Shown: positions 1 to 14,074 of the stretch, in pieces
Layout: every line of letters starts with the position of its first letter
Numbering within the stretch: the stretch's first letter is position 1
Source of the DNA: Sinonovacula constricta
Lineage: Eukaryota; Mollusca; Bivalvia; Cardiida; Solecurtidae
Reading direction: 5' to 3'
Assembly (NCBI GenBank): GCA_007844125.1
Contig: CM017572.1
Coordinates: forward strand, 40,826,007-40,890,006
Length of the DNA: 64,000 bases
Notes under the pieces: model-generated
Told to the model about the DNA's origin: nothing
The model's input: the letters and a program-made list of their open reading frames with translations, nothing else
Database searches by the model: none
Position numbers and translations under genes: made by a program

Positions 1-624
1 GAGACCGTTACTTATTTTGAACGAAGGTTGTAGCAAGTGCAGATTAAACATAAACAAGAAATAGAGTACGAGTCCAAGAGCAGCAAAAACATAGTTATTT
101 GTGGTGTGTGCTAAAGTTGAAGTTGATGCGGTTAGGACATGTAAACAGTGTACAATAAAAATCATGCATGGCATCACGTTTAAAACCAAATAACCCCTGT
201 AAATACCATCCAATCCTTAACACAACATTTAGCCGGTCTCTGAAAATATGCAAACAAGACATATTCAAATTTATTTGGTTTATGACAGATAACGGCTGCC
301 TGTTAAAATATGTTGATAAAGCATTATGAATCTTCGAAAGGACATTGACATGTTACATGTTAGGCTGGTAAAACTACTGGTGTCGATTTTGATTTACGAC
401 AAAGAAGAAACATTAATATAATCCATGTTTATTCATTTTCCTTTTTTCGTTTCTTTCTATTATTTTCGTTTTTTATTACTTTTTCTTCTTCTTTTTTAGT
501 GCTGTGCCAATTAAAATTTATATATATCCAATCCTCATAAATATTAAGTTATCACATAATATATAACATAATTTATAATATGTTTATAAAATCCCCAACC
601 TTGATAGCGTGTCTCACCTATTTG
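1..624. other. AT-rich sequence, no gene seen
   Basis: No open frame, splice-flanked exon or recognisable repeat is visible. A pyrimidine-rich T/TTC tract lies around 445-500. Confidence 0.5.
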
Positions 625-715
625 AATTTTAACCAGATTATACACTATTGGCGTTAGACTTCATCGTATTCGCCGCCATATGACCTGTAACGCGTTGGTG
701 TGTCGTAAAACCCAA
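625..715 (+). repeat. SINE-type 3' tail, copy 1
   Basis: This segment aligns with 1209-1318. Shared landmarks are an opening ATTTTAACC.GATTA, a centre reading CGCCGnnATATGACCTG or a close variant, and an ending GGTGTGnCGTAAAACCCA. The ending resembles the 3' tail used by many invertebrate SINEs and their partner LINEs. No tRNA-like head is visible upstream, so the copy is 5'-truncated. Confidence 0.55.
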
Positions 716-1208
716 AATACAGATATCCGGCTGGCTTGTACTTCATGACCCTGATAATTAATTAAATACTAATAATCGGTTTTGATTAAACCATATTAGA
801 TATGTTTTTCTTTTTTTTAAATAAACTAAAGACTAAATATATCGACGATAATTGTAAAGTTTCATTGAGTCAAAATGTGGTCTTGATTTTCGTTCATATC
901 AGAACCTGATCATCCTATAACTTGGTGGATTTAACCCTTTGACGACTCAAAACTAAATCTCCAAATGATTGCAAATTAAAGAAACTTTCATAACTTGACA
1001 AACGTTTGCTGTATTAATAAAGTTACAAAAATGTGTTTACTCAATTGGTGTCTAAAAAAGATAAAAGTAATACATAATCGGATACATTGTTTTGATCGAC
1101 TGTCTACATCGTTTTAGAAAAGCCTTCTAAAGTTGGACCTGTTTTCAATTATAATTTAATTTTTATCTGATAGTTTTTATATTTTTCTATATTTTACATG
1201 CGTAGTTT

Positions 1209-1318
1209 GGTTTTAACCTGATTACGCTCTATTAACAATTTAACTTTGTATTCGGCGCCGTATGACCTGTTAAGTGTCGGTGTGACGTAAAACCCAGATA
1301 AATAAATAAATAAATAAA
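1209..1318 (+). repeat. SINE-type 3' tail, copy 2, with AAAT tail
   Basis: Same tail family as 625-715, only 0.6 kb away and in the same orientation. It ends in GTGTGACGTAAAACCCAG followed by (ATAA)n at about 1296-1316, the simple-repeat tail expected of a retroposed SINE. The head is missing. Confidence 0.6.
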
Positions 1319-2636
1319 CCTTCTAAAGTTGATGCTGTCTTTAGAATGATAGGTATATTGCTGGATTAAAGATTGAGGGAAGACCATTTTCACTCACAAT
1401 TCAATTGTTATTAATTAATTCGGGGAAATAAATAGATATTAAGAAAACAGTGTTTGGCATTGACAGATCATTGTCTTATGTTCACTGAGCATGGCTGACT
1501 GGAAAAAAACAAACACACGAAACGAGATAACAAAGACACAGACCTGCTTGGTTTAAGCTTTTGACACTACACTGAGTGTTGTAAAAACATGGAGCGTACA
1601 GGACTAAGAAGATATCTTTCAAAAAAGTTTCTCCCATAATTGTCATGAGTTACAGCAGACAACACGAAAAATATGTTAACCATTAACATATCAAGACAAA
1701 AAACTTTATGAATCACAAATAATTAGTTCCGATCTTTGAAAACAAAGAGCAGCAATCTAAACATAAGGTGACAGATAGCTTACTTATTTATGAAAATACA
1801 TATTTTTTTTATAAAATACATAATATACTTTTTTCACTGCGCTGAGACCTCGTGGCTAGCAAAAGCAATGGCGTAGTATTTTTTTAAATTATATCAAAGT
1901 GTAAAACAAAACTTATTATTTAAAAGTGTATTTAAAGTACTTTTGATTGGAATTGTGGTGGTAAAAAGCACACACAAATGCATTTCAAGATTGACATTTG
2001 TGTTATACTCGGTAAATGATACATTCCATTTTTGATAAGTGTGACACCGTGGCTGGAACAAATGATGTTTGAATTTTATATTTTGTATATTTATTTTCAA
2101 TGGAAGCATGGCATAAAATAAGCACAAATACTAGAGTTAGAGATTGAAAACTTTTGCCACTGCTGTGATATAGCCATTATACAATAAGCTGCTTTGCTGA
2201 CAGGATGAGACACTGTTTTAGAATTCATTTTACCTAGAATTCATATTGCGCGTGTGTTCCAGATACTAGTCAACTAAGTAGATTTTTTTCCATAATCAAC
2301 ACTGGTGGTAAGAAGTTCTTTATTACAGTATTTCAGCAACTCGTCAACTTCCGTCATATTTTTGGAAAGCTATCGTCAATTATTAAAATTTTCTTGCTGC
2401 TTTACACTCCGATTCGGTACTGAATAAGTACCCCACCAGCTGAGTTTTGATTGCAGATTTATATCTTTAAGAACCCTAGCAGAAAAAGTCAAATGCAGAT
2501 TTATGGTTTTGTCATGTCTCCCCCTTCAAACAATTTCACTTATATTAACAAACGACATTCCTGTGTACATTTAATGATCGGACGATTGATGACAAAACAA
2601 CATATGCCTGTCCAACACTCAAAATAAGAATATATG
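1319..2636. other. AT-rich sequence, no gene seen
   Basis: Only short open frames occur, without splice-site support or coding-like composition. No repeat shared with the rest of the window was found. Confidence 0.45.
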
Positions 2637-2817
2637 ATAAAGTCATTGCATTGCAACCCCAACCAACATTTGAAAAGGCACAAGGCAGAGGTATTCTCAT
2701 GCAAGCCAAACAAAATCTGTGATGAGTCCTTTAACAAAAAAGAGCAAACCCGACAGTAACTGCCTTGGAACGGTCAGTCGGCAATATGGACCGACTGCGG
2801 TGCTTTAGTGCGGTTGT
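2637..2817 (-). repeat. A/B repeat superfamily, B-type fragment
   Basis: Read on the + strand it carries the B-type order: an AAAGTC..GCATTGCAACC start, a CATTTGAAAAGGCACA segment, an ATCTGTGATGAGTC segment, then the shared core GGAACGGTCAGTCGGCAA with its hairpin partner GACCGACTG. It stops just after the core, so it is truncated. Compare the full copies at 13.4 and 21.0 kb. Confidence 0.75.
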
Positions 2818-3479
2818 TTATGGTATCAAAAATTAATAATAATTATACTTATAAAGGTGTTGAATGTGTTGAGAAGAATTAGTGTAAGGAGAGTTGTCAA
2901 TATTGATCATTATGAAAACAAGGAAACTAGTCATTATAATGATGATGACAAAGCACGTGGAATATTAATGTTTGCATTACTTTGTTACATTGTATCGAGA
3001 AAAAGATAAAAAAATAAATATTTTTTTACAAAACTTGTCAGAAAACTTATTGCTGACGGTTACAGCCCGTGAATCCTTTGCACTGCATTGCTTGCAATTG
3101 ACTCTTTTATATTCAAGAACCTACATTACTTTTAAATTACACGATGACCGGGCAGGTCGTTGAGACTGTGTTGAAAACAGTGACTTAAAGCCATAATTGG
3201 AAAGTCACTTTTGGATTTCTTTTCTCTTCATTTTTCCAGTTTTGTCCTTTATAGGTGAGACAACTTGGGCAGCTTCTATGCTCTTTACGTGAGATTGAAC
3301 AGAAGTCTTAACATCGGGATTTTGGTACCATTATAAAATATGCTAACTGCGGATAAATGTTAGGCTTTTTATGATATGTTATTTCAAAACTTATTACGTA
3401 TAAACTCCTAATAACACTATATTTTATTTTGTTGGTTTGGGTTGTTTTCTAAAAGTCGAAGATATCTTTCGTATTTTTT
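2818..3479. other. Intergenic or intronic, no gene seen
   Basis: A short open frame at 2972-3163 shows no supporting signals. No other feature was recognised. Confidence 0.4.
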
Positions 3480-4022
3480 ACATTTCACTTTTGAGACTTT
3501 TGGCATATATGACATCATGGCATTTATGACGTCATTAAATTGTTCTTATTATACGTCAGCGCTTGGGCTTTTTTATTTCAAACTACTCTCCCATTTGGTA
3601 CTTTAAGGCTGCCGAAGCTTTTATCTACTGTACATATTATACCTGTGTTGATAGTTTGTTTTATTTCTAGTATTTTTTCTATATATTAGTTCATTTTATC
3701 TGTTTTAACTCCCCATGCAGGTGCTTACTGTTAGTTGTCCCACTTTGACGGAATATTTTTATTTTTACTGTTTGTTTGTTAGAAAAACTTCAGGAAGGGC
3801 GAGGTTGGAGCGCTCCACAAACCAGGTTTAAGCACCCTAGTCGATCCGTTTGCAGATTGACCGTTCCAAAGCGGTAACTTCTGTTTTTGTTTTCTTTTTG
3901 TGTGTTATATCTCTTCTCTGTGTCTTTGTCATTTGCCCTGTTTGTATTTGTCTAGAGGTATTTTAGTTTAAAATATCTGTGGTAATTGTGATAGGACCTT
4001 CTCTTATTTACCTATTTGAAAC
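3480..4022 (+). repeat. A/B repeat superfamily, long A-type copy
   Basis: One of the longest copies. From left to right it has a CRE palindrome TGACGTCA (3527-3534), an ACGTCAGCGCTTGG block shared with the B copy at 21.3 kb, a CATGCAGGTGCTTACTG block, the GGTTGGAGCGCTCCACAAACC block, the core hairpin region, a TGTGTTAT..CTCTGTGTTTTTGTCA-type block, TTTGTCTAGAGG, and the end AGGACCTTCTCTTATTTACC. No frame is open across it. It carries no protein and is presumably mobilised by others. The class is unknown to me. Confidence 0.8.
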
Positions 4023-7000
4023 TTGAAAAACAATATAACAATATATTAAAACAATATATTCATCGTTAAGTAGATTGATTGTTGCTAATAACATAGGAAA
4101 CACACTGTTCTCTGTTTTAAGCGATAAAGATACGTCAAGCCATGCAGACAATAAGTGATAAGAATAACCGATATAAATAAGCTATGCAACATACCATACA
4201 ACCATCGTCACCATAAACCATTCAGTAGTTCAACCGCCAAAGTTTTTGTCTTTTGTTAATTTTTGAAGTTTATCTCATGTACAAACTAGAGAAATTCTTT
4301 GACGCTATTTTATGCACGACAACAAGAACATAGTGTATATCTACGTATGGGGTTTTGTATTCCGTCTTGAGGAAATATATAAAAGACGACTATTATTGTA
4401 TACGTCGAATTTATAAGCAATCACTTCCAAAGAAATAATATGGAATAGTCATAGTCGCCTGGTGGCATCAAGTAAGTGTTACAAAAACAGAAGCTTTGAA
4501 TTTTCAATATCTGGTTTTTGTCACAATTTGTTAAAGCACCAAAAAAGAAAACAACAACATTTGCATGACATTTTGCCTTCTAATATTTTGTGTGAAACAT
4601 AATAAATTTAAAATATTTTTACACATGTTTCTGATCACACATTTTTTCAATAATACGCCTTATAAACTTTAGTTTTGTTAGAGATGAAGTAAAAATGTAG
4701 ACGTTAACAATGTTGCTTGAATAGAAAATTAATGTACGATTTCGAAGAAAATATATAATAAGGAATAAAAAAACACGGCGTGGAATGCATACCTTGTATT
4801 GTATTCGGTCGTGCTGTTCTCGTCAAGGAATTATCTTAAACTTTTCATGAAAATCATTATCATTTTTCCCCTTGGCCAACATTAAAATGACAATAACGTC
4901 TCGATACGCACACTCTAATAAATAGCAAAACGTAAGCAACATACACGTATATGTTAACGGATGTTTCTTGCCAAGGCAGTAAGGAAATGTGCCTGACAAC
5001 ATATTCTGTGTTATCTTAGATCATATATTGATTCATGCAGTTATATAAATTTTTTCATATTCCGTTAATAGGTAGTTGTTTGGTTCTGCCTTTTCAAGCC
5101 TAAACGTGTCATCGACACTGATTAAAGTGTATGAATACACAATGTAATTTCACCACTGTCATAATAAGGAACAGTTGGTTCTGTTTGCTTCATTAGGGTA
5201 AAAGGCGTTGTTGAGTTGTTTATCGTTTAGTATTTAAAAAACAACATTCATCAACATTCCGACGCCGCGCCAGTCGATCTTTGCAGTTGTCATGACTTTT
5301 GGAATGATTTATTAAAACTGATGCCCCATAAAATGGCTATTCAAATTACAAAATTCCGCAGCAATTGTCGGGACTTTCGGTGTTGCACTTAATTAAAAGT
5401 CCTACCCACGTCCAGACAGCTCTTGATAACACATGTCGTAACGTCAAAAAATTAATAATTAATGTTCAAATAATTGAGGGGATTCTTTCTTTGCGATAAT
5501 GGCAAAAATTAAACATGCCGGCCACCAGATGGTGTGTTGACCTGACGAGTTGTTCGATCCTCGAAAATAATGGGAATGTTTTTTTTCAGTATTTCTTTTT
5601 TCGTTAAAATATTTTTTATCAGGATAAATATTATCACTGTAAGATACATTGCAAGATAACTATGTACTTAATACTTGCTTCGGTTAAGTATTATAATTCC
5701 TTCATGACACCTTAAAAATACTTTTTTTTAATTCAAACAAAAGCAACAATATAATTCAAAATATCTCATTATCAAACTTACATGATTCTTAATTTCATCC
5801 TTTCAATTTCACAACAATGCCGACAAATTATAACAAGATTAATTATATATGACATGCATAGATGGAATAAATCGATAAACTATATTTACATGTTCCATAG
5901 AAATACGCCATAAGTCAGGGCATATGCCTTTTTGGTCGCTAATGTATCTTGCTTTTATCATGTACACCATGTATTCGTATAAATAGAAGTTTTGATTTAA
6001 ATATTGTGACATGAAGATATGAGCCCATGTAGAGTTTGGTGTGAGAATCATATAAAGACTACGGCGATAACTTAGTTCGTCTAAAATAGTTCGGAAAAGA
6101 TAGGTTTTTGTGTCTTTGTTTTATCACTTTTAAGTTAGCACGCTTGCTTAACATGTCTGTATCTAAATCTAATGTAAGCTTATATTCTACATATCATACG
6201 AACCTTCCATATGGACTTTAAATTGTGTCATTCGCATATCCATTTATTTATTTAAACCTTTGTTTTTGCGGCTTAGTGGATTTAGTGCACTTGTCATGTT
6301 CTTCTCTACAAATTTACATTATAAATATGATTATTAAAACACATTACGAATTGTATCTCCCTACTTATAAGTGAAAGGGGTACACAAGTCGTGGCAAAAT
6401 AAGGCTCTCAATGTCATTCATTCAATAATATATGTTGTTTAAATACAATTAAAACAATTAAAATTCATACCATTCCTACCACAATCTTTGTATCTCCCTC
6501 CTTTCAATATATCTTCATACGAAACATATATTAATGAAACACATTTTGACCAGATATGCACGGTAAAAGACATTGGTTTCATCACTATGTTATCCTTATA
6601 AAACTTCAATATGCTTATAATAAGATATTGCATGGTTAAGCATGAGCTGACTGGATAAATATGAACCACAACATACGCAATATCTTCATAAGACTTGTTC
6701 TATATTTTATTTGTATGGGGTGTTCCTCTACAAACAATTATCTGCATGGCCCCCGTTATGACAAAAGCTGGGTCGTGCAATGAAACAAGTTGACAACAAC
6801 GAAAAATAATAAAACAATTGGTATGTTGATAACATTTGATTTCTTTTCGAAATAACCAAGCTGTGTTCTTGTATCTTGATAATAACCATTGTAATATTTC
6901 AGTTAATGCGAGTGATTTTGAAGAAATGCATTCTGGCATAAAAGTGTGTCGCTATGTCGAAGCAATGTCGAAATAACACCAAAAACTAATAGGGTCACGT

Positions 7001-8519
7001 GCCTCTGTCAATCAATGTTGTTTCGCTTCTACTGATATCATTGCTGATGAATTTACTAATTAATCAGTCTGTCATGCGACCCAAGATTTGTGGCATTTCC
7101 TCTAGGGCGCATAGGTCGCAACCAGATGCAAGATTTTGCATCTTCTAAATCCCCAAAAAATGCTCAAGCCACGAGTGATACTCTTCCATCTTGAATCACA
7201 ATGCAGAAGCTTTAGTATTCATTCAGTCAGTGTTAATACTCACGACCATGCATTTCGCTGTGTGTTCGAACGCCCATACAGATAAAGGCGTCTCTTTTAA
7301 GCACACAATTCTTTCTTAAATGGCATTTGTGTCATTTCCCAAACGAGCTCATTTGCGTGTTCTTTGGTTATAGAAAACATTCTACGCGGTGTTGATAGTT
7401 GTTATTCTGCGTAAGACTAATATAAAAATATCCTAAACATGTCCTTTGACAAATTAAATGTCTTATTGCTTTCTTTACGTATGCTAGAAATTGTAAACTA
7501 GCTTTGCTGGGGTTTTACTGTTTCTTTTCTTTTCATAACGTTGTATTGGAAAATGAAATACACAAGGTGAAAGGCTTTTTGATTAAAATGTGAAGTTGAT
7601 CTTTAAGATGGAAACGGGTTTCGCATCAGCTGATACTGGTAAAAACTAAGAAATTTCGAGACACAAAAGTTTGCGATCATTAGAGACGTATTTAAGACAA
7701 GTTCCATGTCATACGTATATAATTTCAACAATATATTTTACATTTTTATCAACTAACTAAACTCATATAATATTTGTGTTTTAGATTGATAGTGTTTTAT
7801 TCTATTTAGTTAAGTGTGATAAGAGAATGTAATATTGTTTCTTTATTACACGATTTGTATTTAAAATATTGATATTCCCATGTTTCAATGTATGCTTAAT
7901 ACTATTAATGAAGTGAGATAGACTAACATAAAAGCACTGGAGGTATACTTTACACCAAATGGCAAGGCATTTCTAAAGAATTGTTTTCCAAGTGCATTCA
8001 ATGCATCATGCTTTATAATATTGGATACAATATTGTATACTGTATGAGACGTGTATGATTTTGTCCAGTAATATACACAATAAACAGCTTTGCCACTATA
8101 AAATTATGTATTTATTCTTATTTGAGAATTCAGTACAGAAATGGTATTGTGCTTATGATGTTTCTTTCTCATCTCTAAATGTACCCTTTAGCGTTATATA
8201 GTCTTTCGTCTTTCAAAAGACGTTTTGTTCTGTTAGTATACATATGAATCTGTGCAGTCACATATGTTAAGATGCGATATTGGGAAAAGTCATAAAAGGG
8301 ACTTATGAGAGAGACAATTTTATGGAATACGTAATCATTATATGCTTGAACGTTTCTTTAGTAACAATAAACATACTAAACTGGGATATTTATGATACAA
8401 GAAAATCACGTCTAACAAGATTTCGTGATGCAGTAAAATTCACATAAATGGCATCAACTAATTATAAAAAGAACTGGCGCCATGGGGTATCAAACAGACT
8501 TGTGTTTTGTTGTTTTGTA
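4023..8519. other. Gene-free stretch; one GC-richer conserved-looking patch
   Basis: Almost entirely AT-rich with short open frames only. The patch at about 5260-5560 stands out. It is GC-richer and holds homeodomain-type cores (TTAATTAA around 5390, TTAATAATTAAT around 5450-5462) and an E-box-like CACCAGATGGTG at about 5523-5534. It could be an enhancer, but this rests on composition alone. Confidence 0.35.
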
Positions 8520-8690
8520 GTGCAAATCTACCAACAGATATATTACCGACTTGCCTTGAGTTCGCAGATCTAGCGTTATAGTGCTCTCTGTTCCTGGTGC
8601 TTAATTGTTCTAAATAAAGGTAACTGTGCCCATCGACGGATTAAAGTAACCAGAGTATTTCTCAGTTCTGCTTTGTATTTAATGCTTCTA
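8520..8690 (+). repeat. Duplicated noncoding block C, copy 1
   Basis: It starts with GTGCAAATC and contains TAACTGTGCCCATCGA (8621-8636) followed by GGATTAAAGTAACCAGAG. The same order of motifs occurs at 24.39-24.58 kb and, with an internal insertion, at 16.18-16.42 kb, all on the + strand. No coding frame is conserved between copies, so the block is noncoding. Confidence 0.55.
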
Positions 8691-11600
8691 GCCACATCAA
8701 GAACACGTGAGTGGATAAGGTAAGGCCTGTTAACACCTGGAAGTAAGGAATTATGTCACGCAGTGCATTTTATTTCCAACAGTGGGCTAGAATATTTCTC
8801 CATTATTTTATAGTGCGGGTATCGATGCCTATACCCTAAGCCGACTGAAGATTTTGCATTCAAAAATTGTTTTAAAATAACATTAATTTTGACTTTATTC
8901 TGGAGTTTAAGACGCATAGTATATCATCTCATACTGCCGTTTATCACTCTGTTGAACCATGGTGCTGCAAGTCGGCTTGATTTCTTTTTAATGTAATATT
9001 TACTAACTGGAACCTTATTATAAACGGGGTGTAACAGCAGATGTTATAGGAATTGTACCGTAACAGTTTTAAAATGAAATTATACCCAATCGGGTAATTA
9101 TAAAAAACTGTTTTACAAATAGTCATTGTATCATTTTTACCATGTGTCACTGAAACATATTTTATAACATCTGTACAAGCTGTACGTTGGAGAAGACATT
9201 TCAGACCAATTTGAGTTTGTTTTGCATCATTGACACCATTTTAGGTGATCAATGGATATTATATGTTATAACTCAGAACTCATTACTTTGTTTGTGTTTT
9301 CGTTTGTCATTATTTATAATGATCATCCTTTTTCTGAAAGTGTATTACACCATTATTTATAAGACAAATTGATCCGCATTTTTGATATTTCTATGTTTTA
9401 TACGCTTAAGAACAAATAAAGAGATATGCATCGTTCCTTCATTTATAATTCGTATATTTATGTATTGTGCATTATTTATTATTTTATCTAATATAAAGTA
9501 AGCTGGGTTAATTCTTACGGATTACATTATGTTCCATATTACAAAATACTACAACAATTTTTTTAAAATAATTTCAGTCATATACCACTCAATGGTTTCA
9601 CTCAAAACTAAGAATAATAAATCATGAATTTGTCAAACTGATCAAATGTCTTAAGGAATTTGCGCAGTTTGTTTCTCTTTTAAGGTATTAATATGATAGA
9701 TTTACTTAGAGAGCATGTTTATGGTATTATATATAGCGGATAAAGCACGAGATCGTATACACATATCTTCTTATGTTTCTAGCAGCAATAATTCATATAT
9801 GTATGAAACGAAGTTTTAAGTCTAGAAACTGTTGACTGCCTTCGAGGTCAATAATAAGTATAATGAATATGATACATAAGAACGACATAAGCAAGACATG
9901 GTGCTATATGGTGCTATGAGTATTGTAATAAATGTTAACCTTTGACAAGACACATTACAAAGGTATTCATAAATCGCATTGAAGTACAAAAGTACAATAT
10001 AAGTCAGAGGAAAATACACTTTGCAATCCTAATATGATTATAAAAGATGATGTATATTACATACATAAGAGTTATGAAACAGCTTAATGCTAAACTACAG
10101 CTTGTGAAAATGTGCATTGTTCGATAACGTCCCACTAAATACAAACTATTTTATAACTGCCTGTGCTGTTTGAAGATTGCTGAGCAAATACATTTGAATT
10201 GGTTAATAAACGCTTCTTAAGTAGGGAAGTGGCATTTAACAATTTAGTTAATCTTCAAGTTATAAATATAGCTTTGTACTCGGTAGTTATGTCTTGTTTA
10301 AATAATTATGTCTTTCTTGAAAGACATCCAACAAACTTATTAAATATAGTGCAGCAACTTTATATATTATATTTTTTGTTCTTTCATATACAAAAAAAAA
10401 TGTTATTAATCTTCATTAAACACGGTTTAATTCAATTTAAAATAATTTACGATATTTGAACCGGAACGCTTGGTAGTTAACCCGATGATGTGAATAGCCT
10501 CTTAATTCACAGCTTATCAAAGATTTGTGGATTTACAAGAAATATTATTACTTTCGGTTCAATGTTGTTCAAACAGCCTTTGCAGTTCTTATGCTAACAG
10601 ACGGATTAGATTCTATCTGAAAAATTAACAGGTGCAATTTATTAGTACAAATCTATTCCATCAAACTATGTATACTTATACTTAAAGAGAGAACGTACGG
10701 TCAGAAGCCGAATTCCAGTATCTTTGTGTAATCTAACCTACGCTTTATCACTTGCCTTATTTTAGTTTCACTCGAGCCATTTAAAGTTAACTAAATCTTT
10801 ATCAGGACCCTAATTATTTTCGCAAATATTTATTGAAAACCTTTCACATTAGTATATTATTTGTCAAAGGAAGACCGTGGTTAAACAGTTTAACAAAAGT
10901 ATTGAAATTGACAAATACTACAGACAAGTTTCTCACAGCATGACATGTCTACCTAAACCTAAACGTAAACCATACTCACGAAATAATAGTTAATATAACA
11001 CAACAGTTAACACTACTGCATAGTATGATAAGATTCCCATTCGGAACATTTACAAACCGTTTTCCTTCAAGAACAATAAAGCCCCATTAATTTACAGAAG
11101 CTCCTTTCAAAAATGAAAATAATTTTGTGATTTGTTTCCGATAAATAGACTGTAAAATGCCACATCTACGCCGGGGCAAATACCATTCGACTTTTACACA
11201 CACTCCCTTTTAACTTTTAACATACACGTCACTTATGATTTACAACACTAGACAATCTAACATGTGCTTTACGATAAGGATCCCTGCTCGAAGGTTAGAC
11301 ACAAAGTAAATACAATATGACAAAATGCAATGTTGATAAGCTCTTCGTAAATCTTCCCGTCCCCTTGTTCAAATATGCATTATTTGCCACATGACAATTA
11401 CATAATACCTGCACCAATCTGTCAGGAACTTACTGGCTTATATGCCTTACAGTATAATGACCGAAAGGACTCTAGCCGCTTAATCTTCTCACCGAGACAA
11501 GTATGATACAAGGACATATCAGCTGTGCTGGCCCCTTAACTAGAATATTTAAAATAAACAAAATATGAAGACTGAATATTTGGACCAAAGAGAATGTCGA

Positions 11601-13010
11601 TTTTATTAATTTTAAAATGCTTACTTTTTAATTCATGTCCATTCTTCATATATTTTATTTCATTTTAATGATGAACTTGCGGATTTTTCATGATCACAAG
11701 ATGCCATGTATAAAACCCCGAAGATAAAACGTTTTCCTATCAAACGTAAATCAACACTAGAATATTTAGACCGTATTATTGACTCATTTGATCAACTTCT
11801 TGTAATTTGCCTTTAAAAAAGTAACTCATTCAATTACATTCCTCCTTAAATCGGCTTGTATTTTCTGTTATTTTCCGCATTGTTTTGATTATTTTTAAAC
11901 GCATTTTAAATGCATAATCATCGACGCCTGTATAGTTAATTTGCTGACATAATTTCTATTCTCATGAGAGTCAATAATATCCGTCAGAGGTAAATCAAAT
12001 ATGCGGCTTATTTATGTTAGTTTATCATTACCATGGGTCGTTTATATTGGTAAGCAAGTGCAGAACCTAGGGCATGTATTACATAAATATTTGTTTATTG
12101 TCACTAGCATGTATGGCATTTTATAAAGAGTAAAAATGTTTAAATAATATGAATAAAAATTATGCCATTGCCAAATGAATCTATAATAGCAATTTTATTC
12201 ACAAATAAGTAAGTGCATAATTTCGCTTTTCATATCAAGGTATCATTAATTATACCAAACATAACAATGTGGATGTTTCAACGAATATCGACAAACATCG
12301 TCAAGTGGAATAAATATTTTGATACATTTACATCCTTTCAACCTATTTCTCAGTAAGCGTCGTGTAACAAGATATATACGTCAATTAAGCTTCAAGTGAA
12401 ACGGCAAAACTACACAAACATGTTATGCTCTTATTTTGTAACATTTATTATTCCTATGGGGTCGAACTTAAGAGTTTATTTTTATGTGTTTGTGTTTATG
12501 TGTACGGAATGTCACGCAATGCGTTTTGATGTTCTAGTTTAAAAGCAGGGGTTGTAAAAGTACAAAAATATTACAAAAACACTCGAATACCATTATGCGT
12601 GGGGTTTTTTCAACATAAAGTGGAATAAATCATTCTTACTGACAAGAAAATTTACATGTGTCTTGCGACAAAGAGGAATCTCGATTCTTGTGTCGTTTGT
12701 TAACATGTAACTAGAAATACAATTAAAACCACATGTACTTATTATAACAGCATTTTGAACTAATTGAAGGATAAATATATTTAGATCAAGTAGTGTTGTT
12801 TTGGTGCATATAGCTTAAGACCATGCCTTCACAACACTTTAGCTGTCAAGTTATAAAAAACACTTTTTCATTTTCACAGAAGCCAATAAAGCTAAAATGT
12901 AGACCAAAAAAAACTTCTTAAGACACTACCGCATGCGAGGCTTATAAACATGTCATACATACAAAAATGTAGAAAGCTATATCGAATAGCTTCATACAAA
13001 GTGACTGCAT
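8691..13010. other. Gene-free AT-rich stretch
   Basis: No exon, RNA gene or repeat shared with the rest of the window was recognised. Several open frames of 60-86 codons lack coding character. Confidence 0.45.
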
Positions 13011-13140
13011 TTTGCATAACTGTGTCCATAACGCCCCTCTTAATGCTTGGTGTTACATAACGTAAGGCATTGCTTGAAGACTCCCGAGCAAGGATTTATA
13101 TTTTATTGCCTCGTAAATTTTCTTTAGACAGGGTATTAAA
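13011..13140 (+). repeat. Duplicated noncoding block F, short diverged copy 1
   Basis: It aligns with part of the blocks at 17.2-17.7 and 18.4-18.9 kb. Shared order: ACGCCCC-TTAATG, TGTTACAT, GAGCAAGGATTTATATTTT, then TTGCCTCGTAAA and a GG-terminated segment. It is more diverged than the other two copies are from each other. Confidence 0.5.
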
Positions 13141-13430
13141 CGGATAAGCATACGAGTTACAGTACATAACAAACTCAGTTCCACACTTTTAAACCTCAAA
13201 GTGCTATCGGAGCCTATGCTTTAGTCTACTGAGATTGCTATTTCTGACAACTGTCTAATTATTATGACTTCTCGATCGAAATTCCCAAATATCCAGAAGG
13301 ACCAAAAGCACATAGGGATAAATTGACTGTGTTTCGGAACCGTTTGGTGAAACGGGATTTTTCATCTGAAATACTAGTATCCTAGTATGTGCCTTATTGG
13401 GACTATTTGTGAGTTTCGAACATGCTATTA

Positions 13431-14074
13431 AGAATATATAAGACAAAGTCCTATGAGCATTGCAACCTATACAAATAGTGAAATGACACAGGACCAAGGT
13501 AATCAAATGCATGCCAAATATAAAAGTGAGAACAAATCTGTGATGAGTCATTTAACAATAAGAGCAAACCCGACAGTTACGGCCTCGGAACGGTCAGTCG
13601 GCAATATGGACCAACTGGAGTGTTTAAACCCGTTTAACAGAGCTCTAACCTCGCACTTTCAGGTGGGTTTCTCGAATGCAAGCAATGCAAAGAAAACCGA
13701 TCCATTTGAATAAGTGTCCAAGCACTGACGTTTTGTTTGCAAAGCTATGACGAAAGAAGTTACGTCTTTGAAAAATGATGTCCACATAGTGTTTAAAGAG
13801 AGATAGGTATTATTTCGATTAGAATACCTACACAAAACGTTAATAGTAAATGAAATTAAATTTCTGAATAAAGAAAAAAATGGCCAGAGAAGAGTAAATG
13901 GTTGTAGCATCCTGTTCATGCGGAGATGGAATTGAGGAACCTAAGTCCAATGTCCATCAAAGGAAATACACGTAAAACTCCTTATAGGATGAATTAAATG
14001 ACAACATAGATTACATGCACGGGGAGATTTTTTACGACCGCCACACTGCGCAAGTAACATTGTTGTGATCATGA
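13431..14074 (-). repeat. A/B repeat superfamily, near-full B-type copy
   Basis: It matches the copy at 21.02-21.64 kb over its whole length in the opposite orientation: terminal AAAGTCCTATGAGCATTGCA, the ATCTGTGATGAGTCATTTAA block, the core hairpin, AACAGAGCTCTAACCTC, the AAGCACTGACGTTTTGTTTG block, GTAAATGGTTGTAGC, and the CATGCACGGGGAGATTTTT / CGCCACACTGC end. Several short frames cross it but none is shared between copies. It abuts a second partial copy at 14075. Confidence 0.8.
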